Below are positions 1 to 11,735 of a stretch of DNA of 64,000 nucleotides, in pieces. Under the pieces are notes generated by a model. That model was given only the letters and a program-made list of their open reading frames with translations, was not told the origin of the DNA and searched no databases. Within the stretch, counting starts at the first letter, position 1, and the number at the start of each line of letters is the position of its first letter. This DNA is from Saussurea involucrata. Its lineage: Eukaryota > Streptophyta > Magnoliopsida > Asterales > Asteraceae. The stretch is taken from the NCBI GenBank assembly GCA_033807775.1, contig CM066319.1, positions 137,380,983 through 137,444,982 of the forward strand, read 5' to 3'. The position numbers and the translations under genes were made by a program.

Positions 1-245
1 GAGGTACAAGATTGGAATGGAATACTCTCTCTCTAAACAATGAAGCTCACCACTAATCTCTCATTGAACGGCTAACCTAAAGATTAGAAAACCAACATTA
101 AATACCAAGGGCTTTAAGCCTAAGCACATGGCCCACACACTCTAATCTAAGCCCATTTAGCATAAAAGGCTTTTACAAACAAATAAAGAAAACAATTATT
201 TTTCTATATATCACTTTCTATTTTATAGAACTTTTAGTCCTAACA
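1..245 (-). mobile_element. End fragment of a copia-type LTR, reverse orientation
   Basis: Read on the minus strand this block begins TGTTAGGACTAAAAG at 245, the usual start of a copia LTR, and runs out of the window at base 1. No polypurine tract lies beside it, and the DNA that follows belongs to a different element's ORF. It is therefore more likely a solo or inserted LTR than the 3' LTR of the downstream element. The left end and any target duplication are outside the window. Confidence 0.45.
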
Positions 246-414
246 ATCGACTTCATAATTAGTGGAGGAACAAGATGGCATAGTTGGATATGTCGATTCT
301 GCACAAGGAGGAGGAGGATCAGTTCGCATCAGACCCAGAACCCAGCAAAGAATTTTCAGGTTCTTTACCCCTGAAAACCTTAACATCCAAACCTATGAAC
401 AACCCCCATCCAAC

Positions 415-419
415 GAAAC
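415..419. repeat. Target-site duplication GAAAC, left copy
   Basis: GAAAC at 415-419 is repeated at 2055-2059, exactly flanking the nested element. Removing one copy and the element restores the reading frame of the surrounding ORF. Confidence 0.85.
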
Positions 420-554
420 TAGGAATCCTAGATAAACTAGGAATCCTAGATAAACTAGAATTTACAAGGATAACTATAAAATAAACATATTACAATTCGA
501 ACCCTTGTAAGTTGAAGTTTTGACACATCAAATCTATATGAAATATTCCTAACA
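420..554 (-). repeat. Shortened 3' LTR of the nested copia element
   Basis: It matches 1938-2054 of the complete LTR, plus one extra copy of an 18-bp tandem unit (AGGAATCCTAGATAAACT type). The outer part of the LTR, roughly 370 bp, is missing, yet the target duplication GAAAC is intact. The junction GAAACTAGGAATCC is what a deletion between two AAACT microhomologies would leave: one at the insertion junction (GAAAC plus the LTR's first T) and one inside the LTR (GATAAACTAGG). Confidence 0.75.
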
Positions 555-690
555 ATCTTCCCCTATTTGATGATGACAAAACTTAGCATCAGAATCTTCA
601 AGTAGCTCTTCCCCTTTTTGACATAATCAAATCCAAAACTTATCAAACTTGAATCTTCCCCTTGAATGATCAACACTTCTTCTTCCCCTG
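555..690 (-). promoter_or_regulatory. Polypurine tract with three further PPT-like copies
   Basis: On the minus strand AGGGGAAGAT abuts the LTR start TGTTAGG. Similar AGGGGAAG motifs recur at about 607-619, 654-663 and 681-690. Multiple degenerate PPT copies upstream of the 3' LTR are a described trait of Sireviruses. Confidence 0.6.
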
Positions 691-1550
691 AATTTATGCT
701 AACCATCCTTGTGTCTTCGAGGTTATATCAATTACGTTGTAAAGAAAATCAACCATTATCTATTTGAAGTTGAAGTAAAAAACCAAACCTTGAGTCTTAT
801 ATCCCGTAGAAACCAAGTGAACAACAACGTCATTCTCATGAATGAGGGGATCCCTGTCCTTCGACCAATCTTCTTCTCTAAGATTTCGTCAAATTGAAGT
901 CACATTCTTCGAACAATTACGTTAATAATCTTCATAATATCACGGGTTATCTTTAACAGGTGAATGATACCTTTAAAGATATGATAAGAACACAAACTCT
1001 AACTTTCACTTCTTCTTCAAACAAACTCTAATTAATCTTCCTTTTTGTAATCAACTGATGACGATCAAAGGGTAGTCATTTAAGCATTCTTCCTCTATCG
1101 TTCATCAAACCTTCATACCTTGTGTGTGTGAATTTTCTAGAAACAAACAAAAATCATCCTCCTTTTGTCGAGCATGATCCTAACATGGTGTGTGACATGT
1201 ATTCTCCATTGCATCGCGGCTTTGATTTCATGGCTTTGAGGAATTCTGAGTGAAGAACAATTTTTATCAAGAAAAAAAAACTGCTGGATTTCGAGAATTT
1301 CTGGGAGCGTTCTGGACGTCGTACGGCCAATCCAACCAGACATAATGTTAAACAATGTGTCCCGAAGCTGCTGTCCAAAAATCGCGACGATCCGACGGTT
1401 CAATCTCCGGGAATAGGCGAAACGGCCGGCTGTGATTTTCCAGAAAATTTCTGCGAAAAATCTGATTTTTCTTTCTTTCGTTCGTCTTCTTTCGTCTCTT
1501 CAAATCTTCCATTAAACCTTGTTTTTCTTCCAGATCAGAGAGCACCATGT

Positions 1551-1562
1551 GCTCTGATACCA
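1551..1562 (-). promoter_or_regulatory. Primer-binding site, tRNA-Met
   Basis: Minus-strand TGGTATCAGAGC lies two bases after the LTR end CCTATCA. It complements the 3' end of initiator tRNA-Met, the usual copia primer. Confidence 0.85.
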
Positions 1563-1564
1563 CC

Positions 1565-2054
1565 TGATAGGATTTATATAAACCCTAAACCGGATCTTTA
1601 AGCTCAAGAATGATTAGTTCTAGATCATGGAATAAACATATACAAATCACAACATGAACAGCGGAATTAAACGACAGATTTGTATAGCTAACAAGGTTCA
1701 TTAATTTAAACATACTGATTACATACTCACGCCCCAATTTGTTGACCTAAGTTATCAACAAACGAATACTTCTTCTCAAGTATTAGGATTAAGAACCTTG
1801 GGGCTCATGCACACACATCTACACGTTTTTGTTTAAACGTGGGTTTCAAGAACGTCTAATTCTATATCTCTAGGTTTCTTTATATACTAGAAACCTAGAT
1901 AAACTAGAAACTAGATAAATACCAATCCTAGATAAACTAGGAATCCTAGATAAACTAGAATTTACAAGGATAACTATAAAATAAACATATTACAATTCGA
2001 ACCCTTGTAAGTTGAAGTTTTGACACATCAAATCTATATGAAATATTCCTAACA
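1565..2054 (-). repeat. 5' LTR of the nested copia element
   Basis: A 490-bp LTR that reads TGTTAGGAAT...CCTATCA on the minus strand, bounded by the primer site on one side and GAAAC on the other. It contains short tandem copies of CCTAGATAAACTAG near 1880-1960. Confidence 0.85.
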
Positions 2055-2059
2055 GAAAC
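2055..2059. repeat. Target-site duplication GAAAC, right copy
   Basis: Second copy of the 5-bp duplication seen at 415-419. Confidence 0.85.
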
Positions 2060-5000
2060 ACTCGTAGAATTCGTGAAATTCTTAGGCTATAATGCAAACA
2101 TCTCACAAGTCAGTGAATTCAGAAGGAAGTTCCTACCTCCTATTTGGAACTTCATGTTCAGTGTTCTAAATAGGACCCTAACCTGCAAATCTGGAAACTT
2201 AGACCAATCCAGCCCCTCTATCCTCATCATCATGTACGGGCTATACTTCAAGAGGAACTTCGACTACGCAACCATCATCTTCGACGAAATCTTGAATGTA
2301 GCCGAAAACAAGAACAAAGCCCTAGCTAGAGGCAAAATAGTTGGGGAAGACAAAGCTCTGAAGTCGATTATGTTCCCACACATAATAACCTTGGTCATTA
2401 GAGCGGTCTTTGAAAAACTACAACTCACAGAAGATGGTCCTAAGACCCCAGTCTGGAGCATGACTTCCTTCTAAGCAACCATCTCAGGTACACATCCTAA
2501 TTGTCGAAGGGTTCCCATAACCATGCTCGTTCTTCTCCCTGAAAATTCTCCTTCTTTAACCACCTATAGAAGTGTTTCTCAACCTCAAGAGCTTGAGGTG
2601 GGATACCCAACACACTTAGATTCTGAGCCTGTGAATTATGAAGTGTCAGAGAGTAGTACAGAAGGCGAAGCTACAGAGGTTGGCGCACCCATAGAGGGGG
2701 CCAACTCAGAGGGAGTGGAGGTGAATTCTTCAGAGGGTGGAGTAGAGAGTTTGACCACCTCTGAAGAAAGTGAGCACAGAGAGATTGAGAGCCTAGAGCG
2801 TTCTAACCCCTTTAGAGCTGAGAGTTTGGTGAGTTTAGAAAAATATATTTCAAAGAACACACACACACATACTTTAGGATTCCAAGACAAACTCCCTGTG
2901 CAACAACGCAAACCTATGCAGGATACTCCAGTATCCATGCATATTGAATAAGAGGTGCATATCTAGAACCCTAACCAGTCTAACCAATCAGAGGCACTTC
3001 TTTCTGCCTCTGATATGCACAACCAAGGGGCAACCAATAATCTATTCTTTTCCTCTCAACAGGACATGGATATTGAATCTCCTACCCATTCTCCCCGGGG
3101 TAACTCTGAAAATCCACACAATGATGCCTTTGTGGCACATTCCTTAGAAGACCACACCCTTAGACCCGAGATTTTCAGAATCTCACGTACGGATTGCCTA
3201 ACTCAGGGGCAATGGGAAGAACTAGTGGCACGTGGACAGACTTGCCTGGACAGCAAGAATGTCAAGCATATCGTCTATTCTTCTTCTAAATCTAAGGAGG
3301 AGGAAGAAAATTTGATCAAAACACCCCGGGAAGATTCTCCTTTGAGGGAACTTCAAGGATCGGGTGGAAGTCCTCCTAGAGCCAACGTCAATGCAGCTCT
3401 GAGCGGAGGCCCCTCTGAACTCGAGGGTCACTTGAATGCATGTGTTGCAAACAAGGTTACCACCTCTGATAACGTCACTAAAACAGAGTTCAAAAGCTTC
3501 TGTGATGAAATCAGAAACTTTTTGAATAAGTATAAATTTACAACTACAGGTACACCAGCACCAGAGCCTTCGACCTCTGATGTTGAACTAAAGTCTGAGC
3601 TGAAGGATCTAAAGCTGAAACTATCAGAGACAACTCAGAAGTTCTCTGACTTTAAGAAAATGGTCTCTGAAGATTCCAAGAAGATGCAGAATGAATTAAA
3701 GGCTCTCAGAGATGAGCTGGCCACCTACCAGAGGGAGCAAACCAACCGTCAGACTCCTACTCCCTCTATGGTCCTATTAGAGTACAACATGAAGGCCATC
3801 TCTAAAGAGATTGCCAGAGGGATTTTCGCAACCTTCTCTGCCATACCCACACCAGCACCTACGCCTACACCAGTACCTATCTATGTTCCAGCTCCAGCAT
3901 CTACCTCTTCCAAACCATATGAGCAACTGGTCACCAAAGTCGATCTTGGTGAGATCAAAAAGGCAATTCTGAGCAAAATGATGACTATCTCTGCAAAGTT
4001 TGTGGCCAAAGATACTGCAACAGAAGAGAGTGTAGGTACATCTCTGGATATTCACAAGGTCAATTGGGATGACCAAGTAGATGATATCAGAGCAACTGCA
4101 AACGAAATAGAGGATACACTCAAAGAAGCAGCTGTAGACCTCAATCTCCCACCACCAGAACAGGATCCCCGTCATCCCTTGTACAAAGGCCCCAACGAAA
4201 GTTCCCTGATGAATATTGCTCCCTAGGTGCCAAAAGATACAGGTTTGATGACTTAGAGGATGATGATGATGAAAACACAGATCATCCCTCTGAACATCAA
4301 AAGGGGGAGTATATATTCAAGCATGCAAAACCCATCAATGTTGCTCCCCGTAAACCTTTAGAAGCTGGTCCATCAACAGAACCAAGACAAGAAGACATGA
4401 CAGCTTTCCTTATCGAATCACCCACCAGAAGAGAACTAGAGAGGAATCAAACCCAATCCTCTGCTGAAGATCAAGCCACACTCCTCAACCCCTCAATACC
4501 AGTACTTCTACTAGCCTCAAACCAACCCGAAGTAGCCATAATCCCTCATGAAATTATCTTACATGAAACCTTAGAAGCCCCTTTCACAACAAAAGAAGAG
4601 GGAAGAGAGAAAGAAGAAGAAGAGAGGAAAGATAAAGGATGGAAAAAGAGAAACTAAAAGGAAAACAAAAGGTCTCAGAATTCCAAGCGACAGAGCCAGA
4701 TCAAGTGATCTCTAAGATACTTTCAGAGCTAAACGCAGAAATCCCAACAGAGACACCGATAGAGAATCCTTCAGAGAAAGCTCCAGAGGTCAATCAACAA
4801 AAAATTCCTTGTCATATGCCAGAATCAGGTCCGTCAAGGGAAGAAACTTTCAGATTCCTCTACAATGACAGATACCTCATCCCTCAAAACACTGTTCCAA
4901 TGAACCCCTGGCTTAACACCAAAAGGTTCAAAGAGATATCCAATTAAAGGTGAAGGTTCATCAGAGACAAAACGGGCTTGTGGGAGAAAGTCTATTCTGA

Positions 5001-5735
5001 AAGATCAATCAACAGAATTGAAAGACTCTACCACAAGAAGTTCGCCTACAACAAGGTCATTTATCACGAGTATGTGGTTGAAAGAAGTGACAGAAAATTC
5101 TACATCTTCTACGATAATGACCTGGTCCTCTTAAACCCATATGACTTGTTGACTCTGCATGGATACTACCTTACGAATGATGATAGATTTAAAGCCAGCA
5201 GAACAGCACAAAGGGAAATTGAAATGGCTATGGATGAACATGTGAACCTCAGAACCAAAATCGACTCCCAACTTCGATTGCTCTTTGAAGTTGAAAAACT
5301 GAGTATAGATGCACCAAACGAGAGTATAGAAGGATTGGAGCATGTTCCTACAGGTTCGATGATAGCAAATCCAGAAGCCTTCATTGTCAGACAGAAAGGC
5401 GTGAAGAAGGCATTCAGAATGAGTGAAGTGGCCAAATATGCAACAGAATCGCTTACATTGTTAAGGTACATTATTAAGGGACGTGTAGGAAATCCTAAGT
5501 GTCCAAAAGAGCTCATTATAAGTTTTCTCAAAGAGATAGGCTGTGTATTAGAGTTCAGAAATCTGATCATGAGATTTGACAGAATCTTGAGAGGAAATTA
5601 CTATGATTAAGTTTACTTTCTTGCATTGTAATGTACTTGTGTTTTTTAAGAGTAAACTTTTACCAGATGATGAATTTCTCCTCTTTGCTTTTTAGTTAAA
5701 CTTTGTAATTTGTAATTTTTGTATTTTCAATACTT

Positions 5736-5744
5736 GTGGGAGAT
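5736..5744 (+). promoter_or_regulatory. Polypurine tract of the Sirevirus-like element
   Basis: GTGGGAGAT sits immediately before the LTR start TGTTAG, the standard arrangement for copia second-strand priming. Confidence 0.7.
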
Positions 5745-6363
5745 TGTTAGCCCTAAGTATCTCTGATGTAAAAGTATTGAAAATACTCTAAGTCAGAAGA
5801 CTTCAGAGATAGCGTTGAAGACCAAAGAGAGGAACGCCAGAGACTAAACTTCAGGGACTATTGCAACAGAAGATCATCAGAGCTCTAGAGACTGTCCTTT
5901 GATGACTATGCTCTCTGATGAGCTCAAGACTCATAAAATCTCTCAAGTGTTGAAGCAATGTCTACTCTTGCCACGTCATCCCTAAAGGACCACAATGCAC
6001 TTTACACGTGTCATCACAGGGTTAGATAGTACATTGCCTTCACCTTTATCATGCTATATATAGTGAGTAGTGGAACGCATAACTGTAAGAATTTTTAAGA
6101 ACACGTTGCACTGTAATTCCATTCCACTACTCTTGTACTATTTGTAGCTGAGAGATTTGTGAAGATTACACACACACTTCGATGTTCTTGGTGTTCTTCA
6201 TCATTAATATACAAGCAGTTTATTCCTTTCTTATTTTAATCCTGCTTATATTATTATCTCTCTTGTTTATATTAAACGATCACTTACTTGCAAACATTTA
6301 TTTATGTTTCCGCTCAATTATTTTTGTTTGCTTAGTAAGACGAGGTGAATCTGGGAACCAACA
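5745..6363 (+). repeat. 3' LTR of the Sirevirus-like element
   Basis: A 619-bp LTR from TGTTAGCCCT to GGGAACCAACA, with TGTT/AACA termini. A TATA-like stretch (CTATATATAG, near 6053) marks the probable U3 promoter. The partner 5' LTR is not in the window, so the right flank (GGTTG) cannot be checked as a target duplication. Confidence 0.7.
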
Positions 6364-7298
6364 GGTTGTGTGGCACATATTTTGCATATTTGAAGTTTTG
6401 TTCGCACTTAACTAGAATTGTCGATACAATATTGGAGGGAAAGGTTGTTTGGGACAATGTTTTCCGTTTTTCAACCATAAAACGTAAACAAATTAATGTA
6501 GAAATAAATATAGTTTGAGTTACAATTACAACACCGAGGTTTAGAGTGATTCACGTAATATTTGCTAATTTTACTTTTCTTGAGCCGGTCTTGAGATACG
6601 ACGATCCATCATAATACTGTTTTTCAAGGTAGAATAAAAAATTGTTGTACAAATGTTTATATAAGAATCTTCCTTTTTTTACAATTTAGCTTTAACACAC
6701 TTAATAGATCAATAATCAATTACATTGTGGTTCTCCTAGGTCATCTATACGTAAGTTTGGTGTAAAGTCACATAAAATTTAGCCATTTTTATGTTTTATT
6801 ACCTTATCATTATTCTAATTTGAAATTGAGTCAACAAAATAATGCATTTACTTTTAACATTTTATTTAGACTGCATCTACTTTTAACATTTTAATTGACT
6901 CATTTAATATAGGATGGTGCTTTTGTGTGAAAAAATAATATTGTGGTACTCCAGATGACGACCAAAATCACGTAGAGATCACGTGACAAAAGTTAATAAG
7001 GGCAGGAAAGGGGTAGGGGTACCCCTCGGCACTGGCTTGTGGCTGGTCAAAAAGATTGACCGTTTGACTTGAAACTGAACTTCCCCAACACTCTTCACAT
7101 TTACCTTTGTCTTTGGATATATTTACTAAAATACCCTCTCTTTTCTTTTTCTCAAGATCATGGCTTAATACAATCGTTCTACTTTTTTTTATATAATAGA
7201 GGTCATATCTTATAAGAAAGTGAGAAACAATTATGTAACAAGATATTTTTTTTATGTCCTTCGTTTAGCACAATAAATAAGTTTAAGGGTCTGTATGT
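6364..7298. other. AT-rich intergenic DNA
   Basis: No ORF above about 75 codons and no recognisable repeat boundary. W-box-like TTGAC motifs occur around 7050-7070, but no gene follows. I see nothing supportable here. Confidence 0.6.
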
Positions 7299-7301
7299 TA
7301 A

Positions 7302-7658
7302 GAACATCTCCAAAAGCTTTTTTTAAATTGAAAAAAATGAAAGTTTTGTAATTTATTTGTCTCCAACAGTTTTTCTATCTTGTTCTCTAAAATAGAGAAA
7401 ACCAGAAAAAACTCAAAGTTTAGAAAGTTATCTAAAACTTGATGAGATGTGAAAAAATTATTATTCTATTGATTTCCACCAATAAGATTAAACTATCATT
7501 ATTTTATATAGTTTTTTTTTAAAGTGCATTGGGATGATAAAGTTTATAATATTTTAATAATATAATTAATGTTGAAATCTCTAAAATAATTTGATTTAGA
7601 GATTTTGACTTTTGGTTCTCTATTTTAGAAAATTATAGAGAATGTGTTGGAGATGCTC
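7302..7658. mobile_element. Tourist/Harbinger-like MITE (family A, copy 1)
   Basis: Terminal inverted repeats GAACATCTCCAA and GAGCATCTCCAA are flanked by TAA on both sides (7299-7301 and 7659-7661), the 3-bp duplication typical of PIF/Harbinger elements. There is no coding capacity. The internal sequence resembles the copies at 41690-41960 and 54179-54611. Confidence 0.7.
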
Positions 7659-7661
7659 TAA

Positions 7662-8600
7662 TGAACTTAATTGGATTCACGACTTATTTGGTAGTTATAT
7701 ATGATTGCTTGGTAATGGTTTAATGGTATAAAAAGTGAGTTATTTATTTTATTTTCCAAATATGTCTCCCCCAATTAGAGAACAAATTCTTCCATCTATG
7801 AAAAACCTTCTAAAACACAAATCTTTTCAATTTATACAAACATATTACTTCACATAGACAACTTTATCCATACAACACACCACGTTATATATGGTACGCT
7901 TCATTCCTTCAACTTTAAAGGATCCATGTCTTGATTTCAACAATTTTTTATGTTTGTTTCTTAATCTGTTTGATGGGTTTGACTTAATCTTAATTAGTTA
8001 CATGCATTTAATATCTCGGTGAAATATATAAGTTAAAAAAAGATGTGTTCAAATCTTGTTGTCATTAGGATTTTATGATTCGCAAGTCATAATCTGATCG
8101 AAAACAAACTTTTTATTCTTGTATGATAGAAGAAAAGTTTGTGTACATTATGACTTACGAATTCTACATCGGTATGGAATTTGTTTGGTTTGATTTGGTT
8201 TATCGAGATTTTGTGATTCATGAAACATCATGAATTGGACTCACTTTCACTAGGTGCCAAATTTTCTCCAAATTAGAATATCGAATCTTCGAAAAAAAAT
8301 TCATTTTGAATATTTCAATATTGATTATATTATTAAAGTATTTCATACATTTAATATCGTTCATAAATATTTAATTGCGAGGTTTTTTTATTGGTGCTAT
8401 ATGATAAAAAAATGTTTTTTTAATGAAACCCATTTTTAAAAATCTCTCCGCTTTTTTCATTCTTGAAAGATCTATTAGAGCAAAAAAAACATGTCCCAAA
8501 TAACTAAAATTTGCAATTTGTTGGAGATATTTTAAAAGACGAATTTATTGGTCAAAGCTGTCTAAAACCCATATGACTTATATGACAATGAAGATTTATA
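7662..8600. other. AT-rich intergenic DNA
   Basis: No convincing ORF. The 61-codon ORF at 8254-8439 is low-complexity AT-rich sequence. I see no repeat structure worth naming. Confidence 0.55.
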
Positions 8601-8602
8601 GT

Positions 8603-9245
8603 AGGGGTGTCAAATTTGTACCATAACAAACCAATAATTTGTTATCAATCGTACCAATTCCATTGATATCAACTAAGTTGATTGGTATTTTCGTACCAAC
8701 TTCACAAACTTTGTTGGTACGTGGTATCGAAAATCATCTACCATGGTAATACCATACCGTACCGACTTATATATATATATACTATTTTTAATTATTTATT
8801 AAATAAAAAATCAATGAAATGAAATATATTCAATTGCTAATGTACTATTTATGCATATTTATACATATAATGATGAGATTACATGCTTGTTTTTAAATAG
8901 ATTTAACTACTTAGTAAATTAACTTTTTTATTGTTTTACAATTTAAAGTAAAAGACTAGAAGATTTACTCGTCCATCAAACTCAAAAAACTCAAGTTAGG
9001 TATTTTTTGGTTTGCAACTAAAAGTTTTACGGAAAACAAGTTTTAGACAACATGTTTGTAAACGTTGTAAACTTTTGAAATGTTGGTACAAAACCGTACC
9101 AACATGTACCAACCGAAACATGTTGGTACCAATTATGTTGGTACCAATTACAGTTAGTTGGTATACAGTATAATTTTTTGTTTACCAATTATAATTAGCT
9201 AGTACACGGTATTAAGAAAAAAAAATCATGATATCATACCACGTT
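8603..9245. repeat. Repeat rich in GGTACCAA motifs, possible hAT-type MITE
   Basis: Many copies of TTGGTACCAA-like and GGTAC motifs cluster at 8640-8770 and 9070-9230. The outer ends read TAGGGGTGTCAAATT on the left and, on the opposite strand, TAAGGTGAACGTGG on the right. They are weakly similar, as in hAT-type non-autonomous elements with TAGGGGTG termini. No target duplication could be confirmed. Confidence 0.35.
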
Positions 9246-9330
9246 CACCTTAGATATTAGTGAAAAACATATCATCATTAAAAGAAATTAAGTTATTAAA
9301 ATTACTCATTTTGATTTTTAGAAATATTAT

Positions 9331-9403
9331 AAGGTTAGCTCAACTAGTAATAGAGTTTAGACATTTAAGGATCTTCTTTAAAGATTATCAGTTTGAGTCC
9401 TCT
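9331..9403 (+). mobile_element. tRNA-like (SINE-like) fragment
   Basis: TTAGCTCAACTAGTAA resembles a pol III A box, and CAGTTTGAGTCCTC about 55 bases later resembles a B box. The spacing is long and no tail or duplication was found. The MITE at 9407 lies directly after it. Confidence 0.3.
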
Positions 9404-9406
9404 AAG

Positions 9407-9772
9407 AGCATCTCTAATCGTACTCCAATTATCAAATATGGTGTTGATTCATCATCCAATCGTACGCCAAACTCCAAAAAAATTGGAGTTCAAGAAATTG
9501 GTACTCCAAATATGGAGTATGGTTTTCACACTCCAAAAACTTTGGGCCCACCACTATTCACTTTTTTATAATATTTATTTAACTTTTAAGTATTATATAA
9601 TCAACATATATATATAAAAATAATTAATAGTAGATAAAAATGTTATTTTAATGTGAGGTTTACAAATTTGGTGTTTTTTTTTAGTATGGTTGGAATTGAG
9701 ATTTTTTTTTGGTGTTGGTTCCACCATAATTGGTGTTTTTTGTGTTTTTTTTTTAGTACGATTGAGATGTCC
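9407..9772. mobile_element. Tourist/Harbinger-like MITE
   Basis: Inverted ends GAGCATCTCTAATCGTACT and GGACATCTCAATCGTACT (opposite strand) are flanked by TAA (9404-9406 and 9773-9775). It is 366 bp and non-coding. Both ends differ from family A after the first bases, so it is a separate family. Confidence 0.7.
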
Positions 9773-9775
9773 TAA

Positions 9776-10227
9776 GACAACTGTAAATTTTGTTGATTGT
9801 TTTTCTAGACCTTCAAGATTAATTTAGTCATATAAATTGGTCTCAACCTACTATTATAAAAATATATATATATATATTAAATTTATTATGGTTGAAATTT
9901 AGTCACGATGCACATGTGGCTTTTAAAAATCAAAATGTTTTGAAAACCGAGACATACAAGATGAATGTCAACCAACTACTACCTGCAAAAAGCATACCAA
10001 CCATATGTGACTCATCATATGTGAGTTGTGTGTATACCAGAACAAGTTCAAATAGTGTACTAATTATTTATGAGGAATAAATATTAATTCTAGTATAAAT
10101 TCATTATTAATTTTAAATAATAAAAATTATAATACTTGTGACATTTATGAATATTTTTGGTTATTTATTATAAAATGATTTGTTCTTTGATTCTTGAAAT
10201 ATCTGTTGTTTCCATTTTAATTAATTA
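9776..10227. other. AT-rich intergenic DNA
   Basis: Contains a short TA run near 9862-9876. No gene is seen. Confidence 0.5.
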
Positions 10228-10228
10228 A

Positions 10229-10255
10229 CTAGTATGAGAACCGCGCGTTGCGCGG
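10229..10255 (-). mobile_element. Helitron 3' terminus: hairpin plus CTAG
   Basis: On the minus strand the sequence reads CCGCGCAACGCGCGG (a 6-bp perfect stem with a 3-base loop, 10241-10255), then TTCTCATA, then the terminal CTAG (10232-10229), followed by T. A GC-rich hairpin about 12 bases before a CTRR end, inserted at an A/T site, is diagnostic of plant Helitrons. Confidence 0.8.
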
Positions 10256-11735
10256 TAGTGTATGTACCGGATATTAACATATAGATAGTACATATAAATT
10301 AACGGTTATAATTTATGCAGTATAGTTAATGATGTTGCATGCAGTTTTTATTTTTATTTTCTGTAAAGAGAAGGACAACTCTGTTGATTTTATTAAGAAA
10401 TAAACAAATTTACTCATAAATGGCACAACCACCGCCCGTATGCATGTCCATCTCCAAATGCGACATGTTCCAAATGTTAACATGGAGTGGGATGATCCAA
10501 ACGTCTAAATAGAAGTGGTTCAAACACCTTCGAACCACAAAACAATAACCAAAAATAAAGCTTAATACATAAAAACAATTAAGATATGCCAAAAAGTGGT
10601 GTGTCCCTATGAAAGAAGAGGGAAGGACAAAAGTAGATGAAGATATACATACAAACATGTGAGTATATAAAATAAAATTTGCAGAGATTACGTGGAGAAG
10701 AATTGGGTTAAAAACTTAAAATTCATGAAACCATTGAAGTAAAATATATGTAGATAAGAGGTTTGAATAGAAGTTATGGAACATATAATTAAAGAAAGTT
10801 AAGTTCTTCAAAGTTTATGGAATGTTAAGATGAAGATATGAAAGTGATAGCTACAGAAGACCACCCCTTTTACCAAAAGTGTATTTCCTATTAGCAAATG
10901 ATAAATTCCTTTTTCAATACAAATGTAATTAAAATGAAGTGAAGATTCTATTTATTGGATCATATTGAAAAAATAATATAACATATCCAAACATATTACA
11001 TGAATCATTACAACTACATATATAGAGAGAACTACCTGCGTTGTGACAATTTGGACGCAAAAGCTACTTCATCCCGACTTCAATCATTGATGTCGCTCGT
11101 TCCAAGCTTTTTTGATGGACAATAAAAAGCTAAATCCATATAAGTATAAAAGTAGTAATTCTTTCAAGTGAAACATTCTTAACCATTTATCTATACACAT
11201 AGGATGATTACTTAGTTTTTCATTCATTTGTAGTGCTGCTAGGTCTAGAACTCCAAAATGTTGGAACAATTTCATTATTCTGGTTGTTATCAGAATAAAT
11301 ATCAGTTGTAGCATTTAGCTACAATACATAACATAATTATTTTGGTAGGCTCTATTGTGGCGTCTTTTGATTTTCTCACCAATTTATTACATGTCTGTCA
11401 TATCCTACACTATCAAAGGTAAAACCTGGAGTTTTTAAGTTTTGGAAAGAAACGCAAATAAAGATAAAGATCAATATACCACACTTGAAACGACCGTAAA
11501 CACTTCCACCAGATAAAGAGGTTTTCTATAAGTTTTTCAGCCTTAGAAAATACAATTTCCCAACCAATCATCCATTAATTAATCAAGACCAAGTAAATTG
11601 GGATTTTTATTATACTTATATGAAAGAAAAAAGCCTTATTTTAAGAATATATGTAGATATATAGAGAGAAAATAACGGATAAATCTTTATTTAAATAATG
11701 GGTGAAATATTTTTTAATTAGAAGGAAAGTCTAAC

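Larger units (their letters stand above)
420..2054 (-). mobile_element. Short non-autonomous copia-type LTR element
   Basis: A reverse-oriented LTR element of 1,635 bp. It has a complete 5' LTR (1565-2054), a tRNA-Met primer site (1551-1562), about 1 kb of internal sequence without retroviral protein motifs, a polypurine tract (555-564) and a shortened 3' LTR (420-554). It is flanked by GAAAC and interrupts the Sirevirus-like ORF. The internal region encodes only short ORFs (for example minus strand 1348-1563, Lys/Arg-rich), so it must have used proteins from another element. The copies of the shared LTR part look nearly identical, so it is younger than its host element. Confidence 0.8.
259..5610 (+). 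pseudogene. Decayed extra ORF of Sirevirus-like element (unknown function)
   Basis: This is one long ORF of about 1,240 codons, broken by an insertion and by mutation. With 420-2054 removed, the frame runs uninterrupted from 259-419 into 2060 onward (FRFFTPENL before the junction, FVKFLGYNA after it). In-frame stops follow at 2472, 2949 and 2964. There is a frameshift near 4190 and another near 4640, then stops at 4945 and 4951, and the reading ends at 5610. The N-terminal part (about 2061-2330) is a compact, aromatic-rich block. A Lys/Glu-rich predicted coiled coil lies around 3590-3740 and a Pro/Thr-rich linker around 3845-3905. The C-terminal 210 codons (4978-5610) are still open. I see no gag zinc knuckle, protease, RT or integrase motif. 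By position, just before PPT and 3' LTR, it matches the extra or 'env-like' ORF of sireviruses. The function is unknown. Confidence 0.6.
246..6363 (+). mobile_element. 3' part of a Sirevirus-like copia element
   Basis: This plus-strand element contributes a long decayed ORF (259-5610, interrupted at 420-2054), a polypurine tract (5736-5744) and a 3' LTR (5745-6363). No reverse transcriptase or integrase is present; they would lie upstream of the window or were lost. A large extra ORF between pol and the 3' LTR is a known feature of the Sirevirus (SIRE/Maximus) lineage, so I infer that affiliation. The element is old, since the ORF has several stops and frameshifts, and it was the target of the small nested element at 420-2054. 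Confidence 0.6.

Noticed and set aside
7040..7070. W-box cluster as a promoter
   Set aside because: There is no gene downstream on either strand, so the motifs carry no weight alone.
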